Part shown: positions 52,901 to 59,269 of the stretch, one piece after another
Layout: the number at the start of each line of letters is the position of its first letter
Position numbering within the stretch: the stretch's first letter is position 1
NCBI RefSeq assembly: GCF_018139145.2
Contig: NC_059478.1
Span: 10,602,001-10,666,000 of the forward strand
Direction: 5' to 3'
Length of the DNA stretch: 64,000 nucleotides
DNA from: Gymnogyps californianus
Lineage: Eukaryota > Chordata > Aves > Accipitriformes > Cathartidae
Notes under the pieces: generated by a model
What the model was told of the DNA's origin: nothing
Seen by the model: the letters and a program-made list of their open reading frames with translations, nothing else
The model's database searches: none
Translations under genes and position numbers: made by a program

Positions 52901-55900
52901 ACACACCTCCATGGCGCTGACTGCCTTTATCCCTGAGCAGTGCAGGCTGACCAGCACCTCCAGAGCTCTGCGGTTCAGCAGAGCGCCAGCTTGGCTGCCA
53001 CCCCTGTGATTTCCAGGAGTGCCAGGGCTCCCTGGGCAGGGACACGGGCACGCAGGAAGGCTGGTGTGGCTTCTTGTGCCGTAAGGTGTAGCTACAGAAA
53101 CGCTGGCTTTTTCTAGAAGCTCTCATTGGCCCTGCTGTCTCCTGAGAGTCCCAGAGAGAGAGTGTTCTGCTGCCCCTGTCACGCCTGATTGCTTTCTCCA
53201 TGGTGAACTCGTGGAGCTGTGACCCACCTGAGGCAGAAAATCTGGACAGAAATTGTAACAAGGTTGATTCCTTTAACTGTTGTCGGTTGTATAGGGGAAC
53301 ACCTCAATGACTGCGAACGTGACTGCAGCAGTGTCTCTTTTCAGATGTGACGTGTGAACCTCCTCCAGAAATTGCTGGTGGCAAAGTTCAAGGTGTTAAA
53401 AAGTCAAGGTATTTGCCTGGGGAGAGTGCTCGCTATCAGTGCTGGCAAGGTTTTGAGATGACCGGGACTGCCACCGTAGCGTGTCAGAACGGGACCTGGA
53501 CAGAGCTGCCAAAGTGCAAAGGTAATTTCTCTCTCTCTTCATACAGTCGCCTGTCAGCGAGACGGTCATGAAGCTGACTCAGTGGCATTTACTTCTCCAA
53601 ATTTCAGTCCCGTGACTGTGCGCAAACGCAACCTATCATCTGGCACACTCAGGAAAAAGCCATTTTCCCAGGTACCTATTCAGATGCGTTTAGCAGCTGA
53701 GTGACCCAGGTGGCTTCACTCGAGAGGGCCACGTCTGGAAAACCACCCTGAGGCTGAGAGCAGTTGCTGGCCAGGTCTAATTTTGAGACGCAGCCCTTGG
53801 ACTCCTTAGAATCTACTTTTGGTGCCTGCCTGATGAGAAGAGAGTGAGAAATTTTGCCGCCAGTGTTGGAGAACAGAGCCCACAGCTTCCCTGCTAGTTG
53901 GCGTCCAGATAACGCAGATGATGCACTGCTATATTGAATGCCATGGAGTCAAATCAACTGTTAAATCAACTGGGGGTAGAATTTGATGCGTGAGCCGATA
54001 CCTAGGTACTGTGTGTTGGTGCCTCCTGGGATTTCATGAGCGCACTCAATAATCCCATTTGTTTTCGTTAGACACACAGAAAGTTTCAGCACGTGAACCA
54101 ATGCAGCAGCAGTTGACTCAAACACCACCCAGCTGGGAGTTGAAAGGGGCGCAGAAGCAGCAGATGAATTAAGACCAGGCTCCATATTGTGGCTCCAGAC
54201 CACAATGCCAAGTGCAGAGAGGCTCACTGCTGGTACCAAGGGACCTGGGTCTTCTCTGAAGATTTCCCAGTGCACGGTCCGTTGGAAGGCCAGACTTGGC
54301 AGCAGTGTGGTGCTTGAATAGGTATAAAAATCCGTGAGGCAGCAGTGCTTCAGGATTGGCATGTGGGAACTCCCCAGTGGCCGTAAGTGGGCCACAGAGC
54401 CCAAGGGCTATCCCGTTAGTGGTTGCAGTGGTGCAGTTCAGTGACACTGGTTACTGTTTGCAATCGGACCCACTTTTCTCACCGCTCAGGCAGCGCAGGG
54501 AGGAGGTGGGTGTCAGGCTCTTCTGCAGAAAGAGCTGTGCCAAACGCTACACCGCTATGCAGGACGGAGGAAGTCCTGCAGACAGCTGCAAGCACTTCAG
54601 CTGTGGACAAATGGGGTGAACTGGCAGTCGTGAGTCCCAGCACTGGAGAAATGAGAAACTCCTGCTCTTTTTCACCTGCCACGTATTTGGTTTTCTCTCC
54701 GCTTTCCTCTGGGTCTCTCAGAGTAGTGCCAACGTGCTCTCCGGCAGTATTTGTGGCCGGGTCTCCGCTGCAATTAAACTCTCGTGGCTTTCTCTCTGAT
54801 TGGGAATTTTCTTCCAGGGAAAGGGGGAAATGTGGCCCGCCTCCAGTTATTGAAAACGGAGACCTTCTTTCCTTCCCCATGCAAGAATATCAGCAAGGTA
54901 CAACTCTGGAATACAAATGCCCGAGTCTCTACGTCCTCGAAGGATCTCAGTATATCACCTGTACTGACGGGCAGTGGACAAGCCCCCCAGTTTGCCTAGG
55001 TAGGTTGAAGCACGTGCTGTGTGGCCAAAGGCCGTGTGACTGCTCCTGTTGTCGTCTTCTCAGCTCCTGAGGGCATCGCCTGTGCAGCAGCACTTGTGCT
55101 GGGGCTGCGATGCCGGCAGGGCAGAACAGCAACGAGTCCTTCTTTGTCCAGAAGGAGTTTCCTCTTGAAGTTAGCTCCTGTAGTCCCCTCTGCTGCCTGC
55201 TGTCTCTCGCCACCACAGCGGGTTCGGGAGGAGGGGAGTTGGGCTGAAGCCCGCTGCGTGAGGGGATCTCCATCACTGTGCAGGGCTCCCGAGTGCTCCC
55301 GAGTTGGGGACGCTCCTGCTGTCAGCAGGCTGTGAGCGGGGAGGTGACACGGATGGAGTCGGGCACTTCACTCGTCAGAGAGAAGCGACAATGTACTTTA
55401 TTAAGTAGTGAGTTAACAAAGCTCAATGGTAAATGCCACAGTGGTTTAACAGGATTCGATGCCAAGGTACGCTTGATTAGTTACTGCATAGAGGACACGG
55501 TCAGACAAAACTGTCGGGGAGACCCTCCCGTTGAGTCACGAGGTTCAGAAAGGACCCCCTTGCTTTCTAAACTCCTTCTCAGAGAGGAGTCTAGGTGTGG
55601 CTGGATCCACTCCTAGTCAGAGGGTCAGAGCAAATAGCTGGAAGCGGGTTTTGATGCAAAGAGCTTCTGTGGGCTCTAGGGGGAAAAAAGTCACCTGTGG
55701 TCTGTCTGTATGAAGTGATGACGCTCTTTTCTTGCCTTTTTCAAGTGGCCTGTACCGCATCTGAAGAAGACATGGCCAGAAACAATATTGAGCTGAAATG
55801 GCTCATAGGAAGAAAGCTGTATGCCAGATCGGGTGACTTTATTGAATTCCGGTGTACAAGAGGCTATTTGGAGGACCCAGCATCTTCCCCCTTCAGAGCA

Positions 55901-57264
55901 CAGTGTGTGCAGGGGACGTTAGAATATCCATGGTGCAAGCCGGGAAGTAAGTCATCTCCACTTCGGCCACTGCTTAGCCGCTGTGTTGTTGCATTTTTAA
56001 TGCTGAAGCCGAGGGGAAAGCCTTTAGCTTTCCTGGGGAAGCGCCCGGGGAGGAGCCAGGGTGTGGGAGCATCCCGTAAGCTGCAGGTGGTGAGGGGCAG
56101 TGCCCCAAGAAGCTGTTGACCGGCGTGCCTGAGCTGGAAAGACTGCTGGGGAAAGGGCTCTCAGGGGCTCATGCCGCGGTTACTTGTGCTGCGAGTGCCT
56201 GGCCACTTGCAGGCGGGACCAAAGAGCTTGTCAGTGCCCTGAAAGTGAATCCCTGATAGCGAACCATGCCGTTTCCCTTACCATGGCGGGTCTGAAGGGC
56301 AGGAGACGGTTTCCTTGCAGACTCCCCCAAGCCTGCCTCTTTAGGCAGGGCTTTCCCCCAGCAAGCTTGTGTCCTGGTTCTCTTGTGCAGCCACGGCTGT
56401 GCCTGCTTCGTGCCCCTGGCCCTCCAAGCTTCTCTCTGGTTGTGCCATGCGCTGACACGTGTGGAGGCAGCAGCTGCTGCCTGTCCCAGGCCTTCGTAGG
56501 CTTCTCTGTAAGGAAACCTGCGCTTGCCTCATCCCAGAATTTCCCCAAACCCTCACTGCTGCATCGTTACCGACGAGTACAAAATGGGCATTTGCCCTTC
56601 GTTGTCTGCACCATGTGTTAATGCAGGTGGGGACAGTAGCAGAAGGGCCACCTGAGCCAGCCGTAAAGAGTCCTTTTCTGCCAAGGAGGCAGGGGGCCCT
56701 CGCGCTGTACGTGGGAAGTGTGAAGGCTTTCTTCCCAATTACCCTGCTCTTCTCCCCAGATTCCTCTCTCAGTGTTTCCCTGTCAGAATCAGGAGGGGAA
56801 GCAGCAAAGGGGAATAAATCTTTTGGGCACTCAGCTGGTACCAACAGTTTCAGAGCATCAGTTGTCCGGTGTGAGGTCTACAGGCAAATAATGGAAGTAC
56901 TCTTTGCAGGGAACTGTACAGTGAATGAGAGGACTATGGAAGGGAACAATATTCAACTACAGTCGTCAAGCCGGTCGCGCACTTCCACCTATCTCTCTGG
57001 GGATTATATTTTCTTTGCATGCAAGCGATGGTACCAGAAAGTTTCACGCCCTGAGAAATTTAGAGCACAGTGCCTGGATGGAGTGATTAAGTATCCTACA
57101 TGTGAATGTGAGTGCTCGGTGCCGGGGACACGGCGGGGGTCTGTAGGAGGCAGCTTTGCTGAAATTGCCCGTCTGCTGCTCTGAAGAACCACTGCCACGT
57201 GTCAGGCTTGGTCTTCACGCCTTTTCCCCTTTTTTCTCTTTATGCTGCAGGGATGTTTGGATAA
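19916..57264 (+). CDS. CFH: Complement factor H gene, 24 coding exons, 21 CCP domains
   Basis: This is the whole coding span. Exons were assigned from CCP signatures (four Cys, a Trp between Cys III and IV) and GT/AG sites. Order and details follow human CFH from CCP1 to CCP20: CCP1 has a CRPGY motif, CCP2 starts [11 protein letters not shown]6 PCDYP, CCP11 CGPPPE, CCP14 CPPPPQ and CCP19 GKCGPPP. Factor H is a plasma glycoprotein that binds C3b and polyanions, speeds decay of the C3bBb convertase and is the cofactor for factor I. N-terminal CCPs 1-4 carry that activity; C-terminal CCPs recognise host surfaces. Coding lengths sum to 3950 bases, one short of a multiple of three because the CCP19 exon is 182 bp. 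With that base the product would be about 1316 residues, versus 1231 in human. It differs from human by an extra CCP20-like domain and a four-residue last exon. Confidence 0.93.
23961..24146 (+). CDS. CFH: CFH exon 2: CCP1
   Basis: It is 186 bp, the length I recall for human exon 2, with acceptor CTTAG and donor A|GTAAGT. Four Cys lie in CKEPPP, CRPGY, ECADG and AECR. The Arg of CRPGY corresponds to human R53, a residue mutated in atypical haemolytic uraemic syndrome. The position equivalent to the human V62I polymorphism is Ile here. CCP1 takes part in decay acceleration and factor I cofactor activity. Intron 2 (1839 bp) contains nothing recognised. Confidence 0.93.
25986..26091 (+). CDS. 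CFH: CFH exon 3: first part of CCP2
   Basis: It is 106 bp and encodes [15 protein letters not shown] onward to RCNEG, ending in phase 2. A split CCP2 (106 + 77 bp) is a conserved oddity of CFH, and this copy has it. The acceptor follows a long T-rich tract (ACCAG). Intron 3 (1350 bp) has no recognised feature. Confidence 0.93.
27442..27518 (+). CDS. CFH: CFH exon 4: second part of CCP2
   Basis: It is 77 bp and encodes [20 protein letters not shown] and then IPHCE, matching human CCP2 (NYRECDTDGWTNDIP). The acceptor is weak: the tract reads TTTTTATTCGGTAAG, with TAAG at the junction. The length and reading frame leave little doubt that it is used. Intron 4 (1799 bp) carries a small CR1 fragment near 28.98-29.04 kb. 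Confidence 0.92.
28982..29040 (-). mobile_element. Short CR1 3' end fragment in CFH intron 4
   Basis: The stretch reads CATAGGATCATAGGATAA followed by a GAGACCTCAGGAGGTCATCTAG-type segment. This is the reverse complement of the avian CR1 3' end (repeated ATTCTATGAT-type tail). Only the last 60 or so bases are recognisable. Confidence 0.75.
29318..29512 (+). CDS. CFH: CFH exon 5: CCP3
   Basis: It is 195 bp with acceptor TTTTTCAG and donor G|GTAAAA. It encodes [15 protein letters not shown] and onward, with Cys in KCLP, ECNA, ICSS and QCQ; human CCP3 begins VKCLPVTAPENGKI. CCP3 contributes to C3b binding and decay acceleration. Intron 5 (2258 bp) holds the CR1 at about 30.02-30.78 kb. Confidence 0.94.
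30023..30782 (-). mobile_element. CR1 LINE, 5'-truncated, minus strand, in CFH intron 5
   Basis: On the plus strand it begins with CAGAATCACAGAATAGGTGA, the reverse complement of the CR1 3' tail. It runs into sequence whose minus-strand translation (30774-30502) reads like the C-terminal part of CR1 reverse transcriptase, including [20 protein letters not shown]. The frame stays open for about 90 codons, but the element lacks its 5' part and is a dead fragment. It is about 760 bp long. Confidence 0.9.
31771..31941 (+). CDS. CFH: CFH exon 6: CCP4
   Basis: It is 171 bp with acceptor ATTTCAG and donor G|GTTAGC. Cys lie in ICDVP, ACDEGY, QCTESGW and YCT. Human CCP4 reads SERGDAVCTESGW; here it is [13 protein letters not shown], so the RGD tripeptide of the human protein is RAD. 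Intron 6 (3123 bp) shows no repeat or other gene. Confidence 0.93.
35065..35244 (+). CDS. CFH: CFH exon 7: CCP5
   Basis: It is 180 bp with acceptor TATTTAG and donor C|GTAAGT. It encodes [14 protein letters not shown] and onward, with Cys in VCSPP, QCNPGY, ECTKNGW and GCV, and it aligns with human CCP5 (SCDNPYIPNGDY). Intron 7 (1443 bp) is AT-rich with nothing recognised. Confidence 0.93.
36688..36888 (+). CDS. CFH: CFH exon 8: CCP6
   Basis: It is 201 bp with acceptor TTTCAAG and donor A|GTAAGT. It encodes [14 protein letters not shown] and onward through [10 protein letters not shown]. The run of Tyr/Asn before FPMRFG and the longer length match human CCP6 (KPCDYPDIKHGGL ... RPYFPVAVG). CCP6-8 form a heparin/CRP-binding region in human. 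Intron 8 (1298 bp) shows nothing recognised apart from a TTAGATTTAAAATA-type imperfect repeat near 37.43-37.47 kb. Confidence 0.92.
38187..38366 (+). CDS. CFH: CFH exon 9: CCP7
   Basis: It is 180 bp with acceptor TTCTTTAG and donor A|GTGAGT. It encodes [15 protein letters not shown] and onward through CIRK. Cys: KCHV, VCNDD, TCTKDDW, RCI. Human CCP7 shares LENGY. The segment equivalent to the human Y402H site has a one-residue length difference, so no one-to-one residue can be assigned. Basic residues (KK, R, K) agree with a heparin-binding module. Intron 9 (1654 bp) is where mammals have the FHL-1 terminal exon. I did not identify a convincing equivalent. Confidence 0.92.
40021..40197 (+). 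CDS. CFH: CFH exon 10: CCP8
   Basis: It is 177 bp with acceptor CTCTTTCAG and donor A|GTGAGT. It encodes [15 protein letters not shown] and onward through [10 protein letters not shown], matching human CCP8 (CSKSSIDIENGFIS). Four Cys are present. Intron 10 (1097 bp) has nothing recognised. Confidence 0.92.
41295..41474 (+). CDS. CFH: CFH exon 11: CCP9
   Basis: It is 180 bp with acceptor TTCTACAG and donor G|GTGAAT. It encodes [14 protein letters not shown] and onward, with Cys in SCKT, ACLEGY, RCGING and QCL. Human CCP9 begins KSCDIP and has VCGYNGW. Intron 11 is only 154 bp, one of the two shortest in the gene. Confidence 0.92.
41629..41802 (+). CDS. CFH: CFH exon 12: CCP10
   Basis: It is 174 bp with acceptor CTTTGTAG and donor G|GTAATT. 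It encodes [14 protein letters not shown] and onward through [14 protein letters not shown]. The QCYYFGW motif matches human CCP10 (QCYHFGL). Intron 12 (1352 bp) contains poly-T tracts near 42.82 kb and nothing else recognised. Confidence 0.93.
43155..43337 (+). CDS. CFH: CFH exon 13: CCP11
   Basis: It is 183 bp with acceptor GATTTCAG and donor G|GTAATC. It encodes [15 protein letters not shown] and onward through [13 protein letters not shown], close to human CCP11 (CGPPPELLNG ... CVDGEWTTLPVC). Intron 13 (2415 bp) is AT-rich and contains a two-copy 32-bp minisatellite at 45364-45432. Confidence 0.94.
45364..45432. repeat. Two-copy 32-bp tandem repeat in CFH intron 13
   Basis: The unit runs from TTGGACTGATC to GGGATCCAGGTGAG. 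Copies are at 45364-45395 and 45396-45427 with a partial third start (TTGGA). The copies differ at three positions. Each copy contains the donor-like string CAGGTGAGT. Confidence 0.9.
45753..45935 (+). CDS. CFH: CFH exon 14: CCP12 with an extra cysteine
   Basis: It is 183 bp with acceptor TTCAACAG and donor G|GTAATC. It encodes [14 protein letters not shown] and onward through [11 protein letters not shown]. Position in the gene and the C-G-x-[IP] start fit CCP12. The Cys II region reads [10 protein letters not shown], giving five Cys instead of four, and the usual Gly-Tyr/Phe after Cys II is absent. An unpaired thiol is therefore possible. Intron 14 (1379 bp) has nothing recognised. Confidence 0.88.
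47315..47497 (+). CDS. CFH: CFH exon 15: CCP13
   Basis: It is 183 bp with acceptor TTTTCCAG and donor G|GTATGT. It encodes [15 protein letters not shown] and onward, with a strongly basic patch [11 protein letters not shown] and Cys at QC, MC, TC and EC. Human CCP13 is likewise divergent, basic and lacking the usual loop (HLKNKKEFDH), so this is the orthologous domain. Intron 15 (1321 bp) has no recognised element. Confidence 0.88.
48819..48998 (+). CDS. CFH: CFH exon 16: CCP14
   Basis: It is 180 bp with acceptor TCCTTAG and a less common donor, G|GTCAGT. It encodes [14 protein letters not shown] and onward through [15 protein letters not shown], matching human CCP14 (LCPPPPQIPNS ... EITCKDGRWQSIPLC). 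Intron 16 (1531 bp) shows nothing recognised. Confidence 0.93.
50530..50736 (+). CDS. CFH: CFH exon 17: CCP15 with rearranged cysteines
   Basis: It is 207 bp, the longest CCP exon here, with acceptor ATTTTTTAG and donor G|GTAGTA. It starts [16 protein letters not shown] and ends NWTSAPTC. The canonical Cys II position is Ser (YVSRSGY), and an additional Cys lies near the start, so four Cys remain but not in the I-III/II-IV layout. [10 protein letters not shown] looks like a domain start in its own right, preceded by a longer linker with its own Cys. Intron 17 (612 bp) has nothing recognised. Confidence 0.88.
51349..51525 (+). CDS. CFH: CFH exon 18: CCP16
   Basis: It is 177 bp with acceptor CTTTTCAG and donor G|GTATAG. 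It encodes [14 protein letters not shown] and onward through [12 protein letters not shown]. Four Cys are present. Local GC content begins to rise after this exon. Intron 18 (675 bp) has nothing recognised. Confidence 0.92.
52201..52377 (+). CDS. CFH: CFH exon 19: CCP17
   Basis: It is 177 bp with acceptor CTCTTTTCAG and donor G|GTGGGA. It encodes [14 protein letters not shown] and onward through [12 protein letters not shown]. Four canonical Cys are present. Intron 19 (967 bp) is moderately GC-rich without recognised content. Confidence 0.92.
53345..53521 (+). CDS. CFH: CFH exon 20: CCP18
   Basis: It is 177 bp with acceptor CTTTTCAG and donor AAAG|GTAATT. It encodes [15 protein letters not shown] and onward through [13 protein letters not shown], matching human CCP18 (CVNPPTVQNAY ... 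CLNGNWTEPPQCK). A related exon lies at 63527-63697. Intron 20 (1296 bp) is GC-rich. Open frames in it (for example minus strand 54404-53961) show no known domain. Confidence 0.93.
54818..54999 (+). CDS. CFH: CFH exon 21: CCP19, with an apparent one-base frame problem
   Basis: The domain reads [15 protein letters not shown] onward through [13 protein letters not shown], clearly human CCP19 (GKCGPPPPIDNGDI). The natural acceptor (TTTTCTTCCAG, ending at 54817) leaves an exon of 182 bp, whereas every other complete CCP exon is a multiple of three. Joined in phase 1 to exon 20 it reads out of frame and reaches TAG at 54997-54999, the end of the exon. A G5 run (54823-54827) just inside the exon is the likely site of a missing G. 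An alternative acceptor ending at 54747 (CCGGCAG) would be phase-compatible and would add a linker. Donor is G|GTAGGT. Intron 21 (746 bp) has no confident repeat. Confidence 0.85.
55746..55946 (+). CDS. CFH: CFH exon 22: CCP20, canonical C-terminal recognition domain
   Basis: It is 201 bp with acceptor CTTTTTCAAG and donor A|GTAAGT. It encodes [15 protein letters not shown] and onward, including [15 protein letters not shown] and LEYPWC. Human CCP20 has ALRWTAKQKLYSRTG and LEYPTC. The Trp equivalent to human W1183 and the KLYxRxG segment are kept. In human this domain binds sialic acid, heparin and C3d. Unlike in human it is not the last domain: it splices on to a second copy. Intron 22 (963 bp) is GC-rich with nothing recognised. 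Confidence 0.92.
56910..57107 (+). CDS. CFH: CFH exon 23: second CCP20-like domain
   Basis: It is 198 bp with acceptor CTCTTTGCAG and donor T|GTGAGT. It encodes [15 protein letters not shown] and onward, then [15 protein letters not shown] and IKYPTCE. The four Cys and the [IL]xYPxC ending mark it as the CCP20 type, which also occurs in F13B (CTVNVDYMNRNNIEMKW). The Trp of the human sialic-acid site is absent: after NNIQLQ comes a Ser/Arg-rich stretch. Joined in phase 1 to exon 22 it keeps the frame. Intron 23 is only 143 bp. Confidence 0.85.
57251..57264 (+). CDS. CFH: CFH exon 24: last coding bases and stop
   Basis: After acceptor TATGCTGCAG the exon completes a Trp codon and adds Met-Phe-Gly before TAA at 57262-57264. 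The tail therefore reads PTCEWMFG. If the donor at 57108 were not used, reading would continue into the intron instead. The rest of the exon is 3' UTR. Confidence 0.7.
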
Positions 57265-57640
57265 ATGGAAATGGTATGAAGGAGCCCAGCTGTGGAAATG
57301 ACAGACCCCTCAACCGACCCAGTGATTTGAGCTCAATTTTTCCTGGCGTTTCCCGTTTCGCTGTGCTTTGTCTGCAGCTTAGCCAATGTTCTGTCTTGGA
57401 ATTTGTTATTGTTATCCTTTTTATTATTGGATGATTGTGTTTACATTTTATCCACATTTTATCCATTTTTGTAACTGTCTTTACATTTTGTAAATGTCTT
57501 TACCTTTTATCCATCCGAATGGTTGTGCTTGCATTTTATCCATTCTGTATTGATGTCACTGTTATTTTTATTAACCATTGTGTCCTGAAATAGGCTGGCT
57601 TTGGTGGCATACTGAGACAAGAATTAAAGCCCGCGGGTAC
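57265..57640 (+). terminator. CFH: CFH 3' UTR and poly(A) signal
   Basis: The 3' UTR is T-rich, with three loosely repeated TTTTATCCA segments between 57.44 and 57.55 kb. An ATTAAA poly(A) signal lies at 57623-57628, so cleavage is expected near 57640-57650. No canonical AATAAA was seen upstream in this UTR. Confidence 0.65.
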
Positions 57641-57849
57641 TTTGATCATCAGCAAGTAGAGTGTGTTTGGCCTTGTCTGCTCCTAGCTTCTCCGTGTGCT
57701 TGCCTGGAAACTGCCCTGGGGTCATGGCAGAGGTGAGTGTCCTGACTGCCTGATCAGGATGAGCAACTGAGTGCAGTCTCCTTTGAACGCCCCAAGGAAG
57801 TCTCTACATCACAGACCCAGTTCTTATGGGGGACTTGAGCCTCCCTGAC
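57641..57849. other. Short intergenic segment after CFH
   Basis: About 200 bp between the presumed CFH cleavage site and the solo LTR. Nothing recognised. Confidence 0.5.
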
Positions 57850-58445
57850 TGTCGTGGTTTAACCCCAGCCAGCAACTAAGCACCACACAGCCACCCTCCC
57901 CTCCCCTCTCCCAGTGGGATGGGGAGGAGGATTGGGAAAGAAGGTAAAACTCGTGGGTTGAGATAAGAACAGTTTAATAACTAAAGTAAAATAAAATACA
58001 CTACTAACTAATAATAATAATATAATAATAATAATCATAATGAAAGGAATATAACAAAAAAAAGAGAAAGAAAACCCAAGAAAAGAAAGACAAGTGATGC
58101 ACAATGCAGTTGCTCACCACCCGTTGACTGATGCCCAAGCAGCAATCCGCCCCTCCCGGCCAACTGCGCCCAGTTTATGTACTGGGCATGACGTTCTATG
58201 GTATGGAATATCCCTTTGGCTAGTTTGGGTCAGCTGCCCCGGCTCTGCTCCCTCCCAGCTTCTTGCACACCTGCTTGCGGGCAGAGCATGGGAAACTGAA
58301 AAGTCCTTGGCTTAGGATAAGCACTACTTAGCAACAACTAAAACATCAGTGTGTTATCAACATCATTCTCACACTAAATCCAAAACACAGCACTATACCA
58401 GCTACTAGGAAGAAAATTAACTTTATCCCAGCCGAAACCAGGACA
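57850..58445 (-). mobile_element. Solo LTR of the same avian ERV family, copy 2
   Basis: It starts TGTCGTGG and ends CCAGGACA like copy 1 and is flanked by a perfect 5-bp duplication, CTGAC (57845-57849 and 58446-58450). It is 596 bp, against 599 bp for copy 1, in the same orientation, and is easily aligned with it along the whole length. The minus-strand TATA region is changed to ACATAAA. No internal viral sequence is present. The clean target duplications show that the two LTRs are independent insertions rather than the two ends of one provirus. Confidence 0.9.
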
Positions 58446-59269
58446 CTGACATTTGCTGGAAGGGCAAGATGTTGGGATGCAAGTAATGGGGATTTCTTGG
58501 TGGAGGCGGGGATGACTTATTGGTCCAGGTCCTGGAATGCCATCCTTATATTTTATAGGAGAGTTTGTGATGGTGTCTTGATGAGGTCAGGACCTTCTTG
58601 ATTTTTTGGTTGTTGATCTGATGATGACATATTGCACCTGATGTATGCTAACATGTTGCAGCTAACACATTTGTGTATCATCATTGATGTCTTTCTGGGC
58701 ACGGGAAGGTTGAGGGAGTGTTTTTACTGCCTCTTACCTATTGGGCTTTGTAGATGATATGTAGTTTCTTTTCTTGCTATTCACTTTTCTAAGATTTGTT
58801 GAAAGCCAGTGTGGGCAGCCCACCTGGCACTGTGCAGCAAGGGGTGATTTTGCATTGGCCTTTGGTGCCTTCATCTCAGAGGGTTTTTTCTTTAACCTCA
58901 TCTAATTCCACTAAGGTCATGAAAATCAGCTGAACCAGCATGCTGTATTTGTATATAGTTAAAGGAGCTTATCTCAATATTCACATGGAGTATTAATATG
59001 GGTTGATTTCTGTCTAACAAAATGAAGCAAGAAATACTTCTGTTGTTCCTTTTGCTGGATGACAAGGGAGATTTTGGAACAGCTAAATCTTTGCTTTGGC
59101 AGCCCCATAACCAAATAACTGGACATATTTTCTTAGAATAAGAAGATGTGAAGAGAGCAAAGGCGCGCTGACTTCCTAAGCACAGACAGGTCTTTTGTTG
59201 CAGGGACCTGGAGAAGAGGGAGCCCTTCAGGTCAAGACCAGATAAATCAACACTGAAGGTCCTCTAGAA
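58446..59269. other. Intergenic, nothing recognised
   Basis: Unique-looking sequence between the solo LTR and the hAT-like fossil. No exon or repeat family was identified. Confidence 0.5.

Noticed and set aside
53961..54404. A 147-codon minus-strand frame in CFH intron 20
   Set aside because: It has no recognised domain, no splice or promoter context, and overlaps a second minus frame. It is probably chance in GC-rich intron.
54423..55070. A 215-codon plus-strand frame around CFH exon 21
   Set aside because: Only its 54818-54999 part is a CCP domain. The upstream part is intron that happens to be open, although it would allow the alternative acceptor discussed under findings.
56459..57184. 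A 241-codon plus-strand frame
   Set aside because: It is the CCP21 exon extended through open intron sequence on both sides. Splice sites at 56909 and 57108 define the real exon.
9050..58445. The two LTRs as the ends of one provirus
   Set aside because: Each has its own 5-bp target duplication (CACGA and CTGAC), and the sequence between them is host gene, not viral genes.
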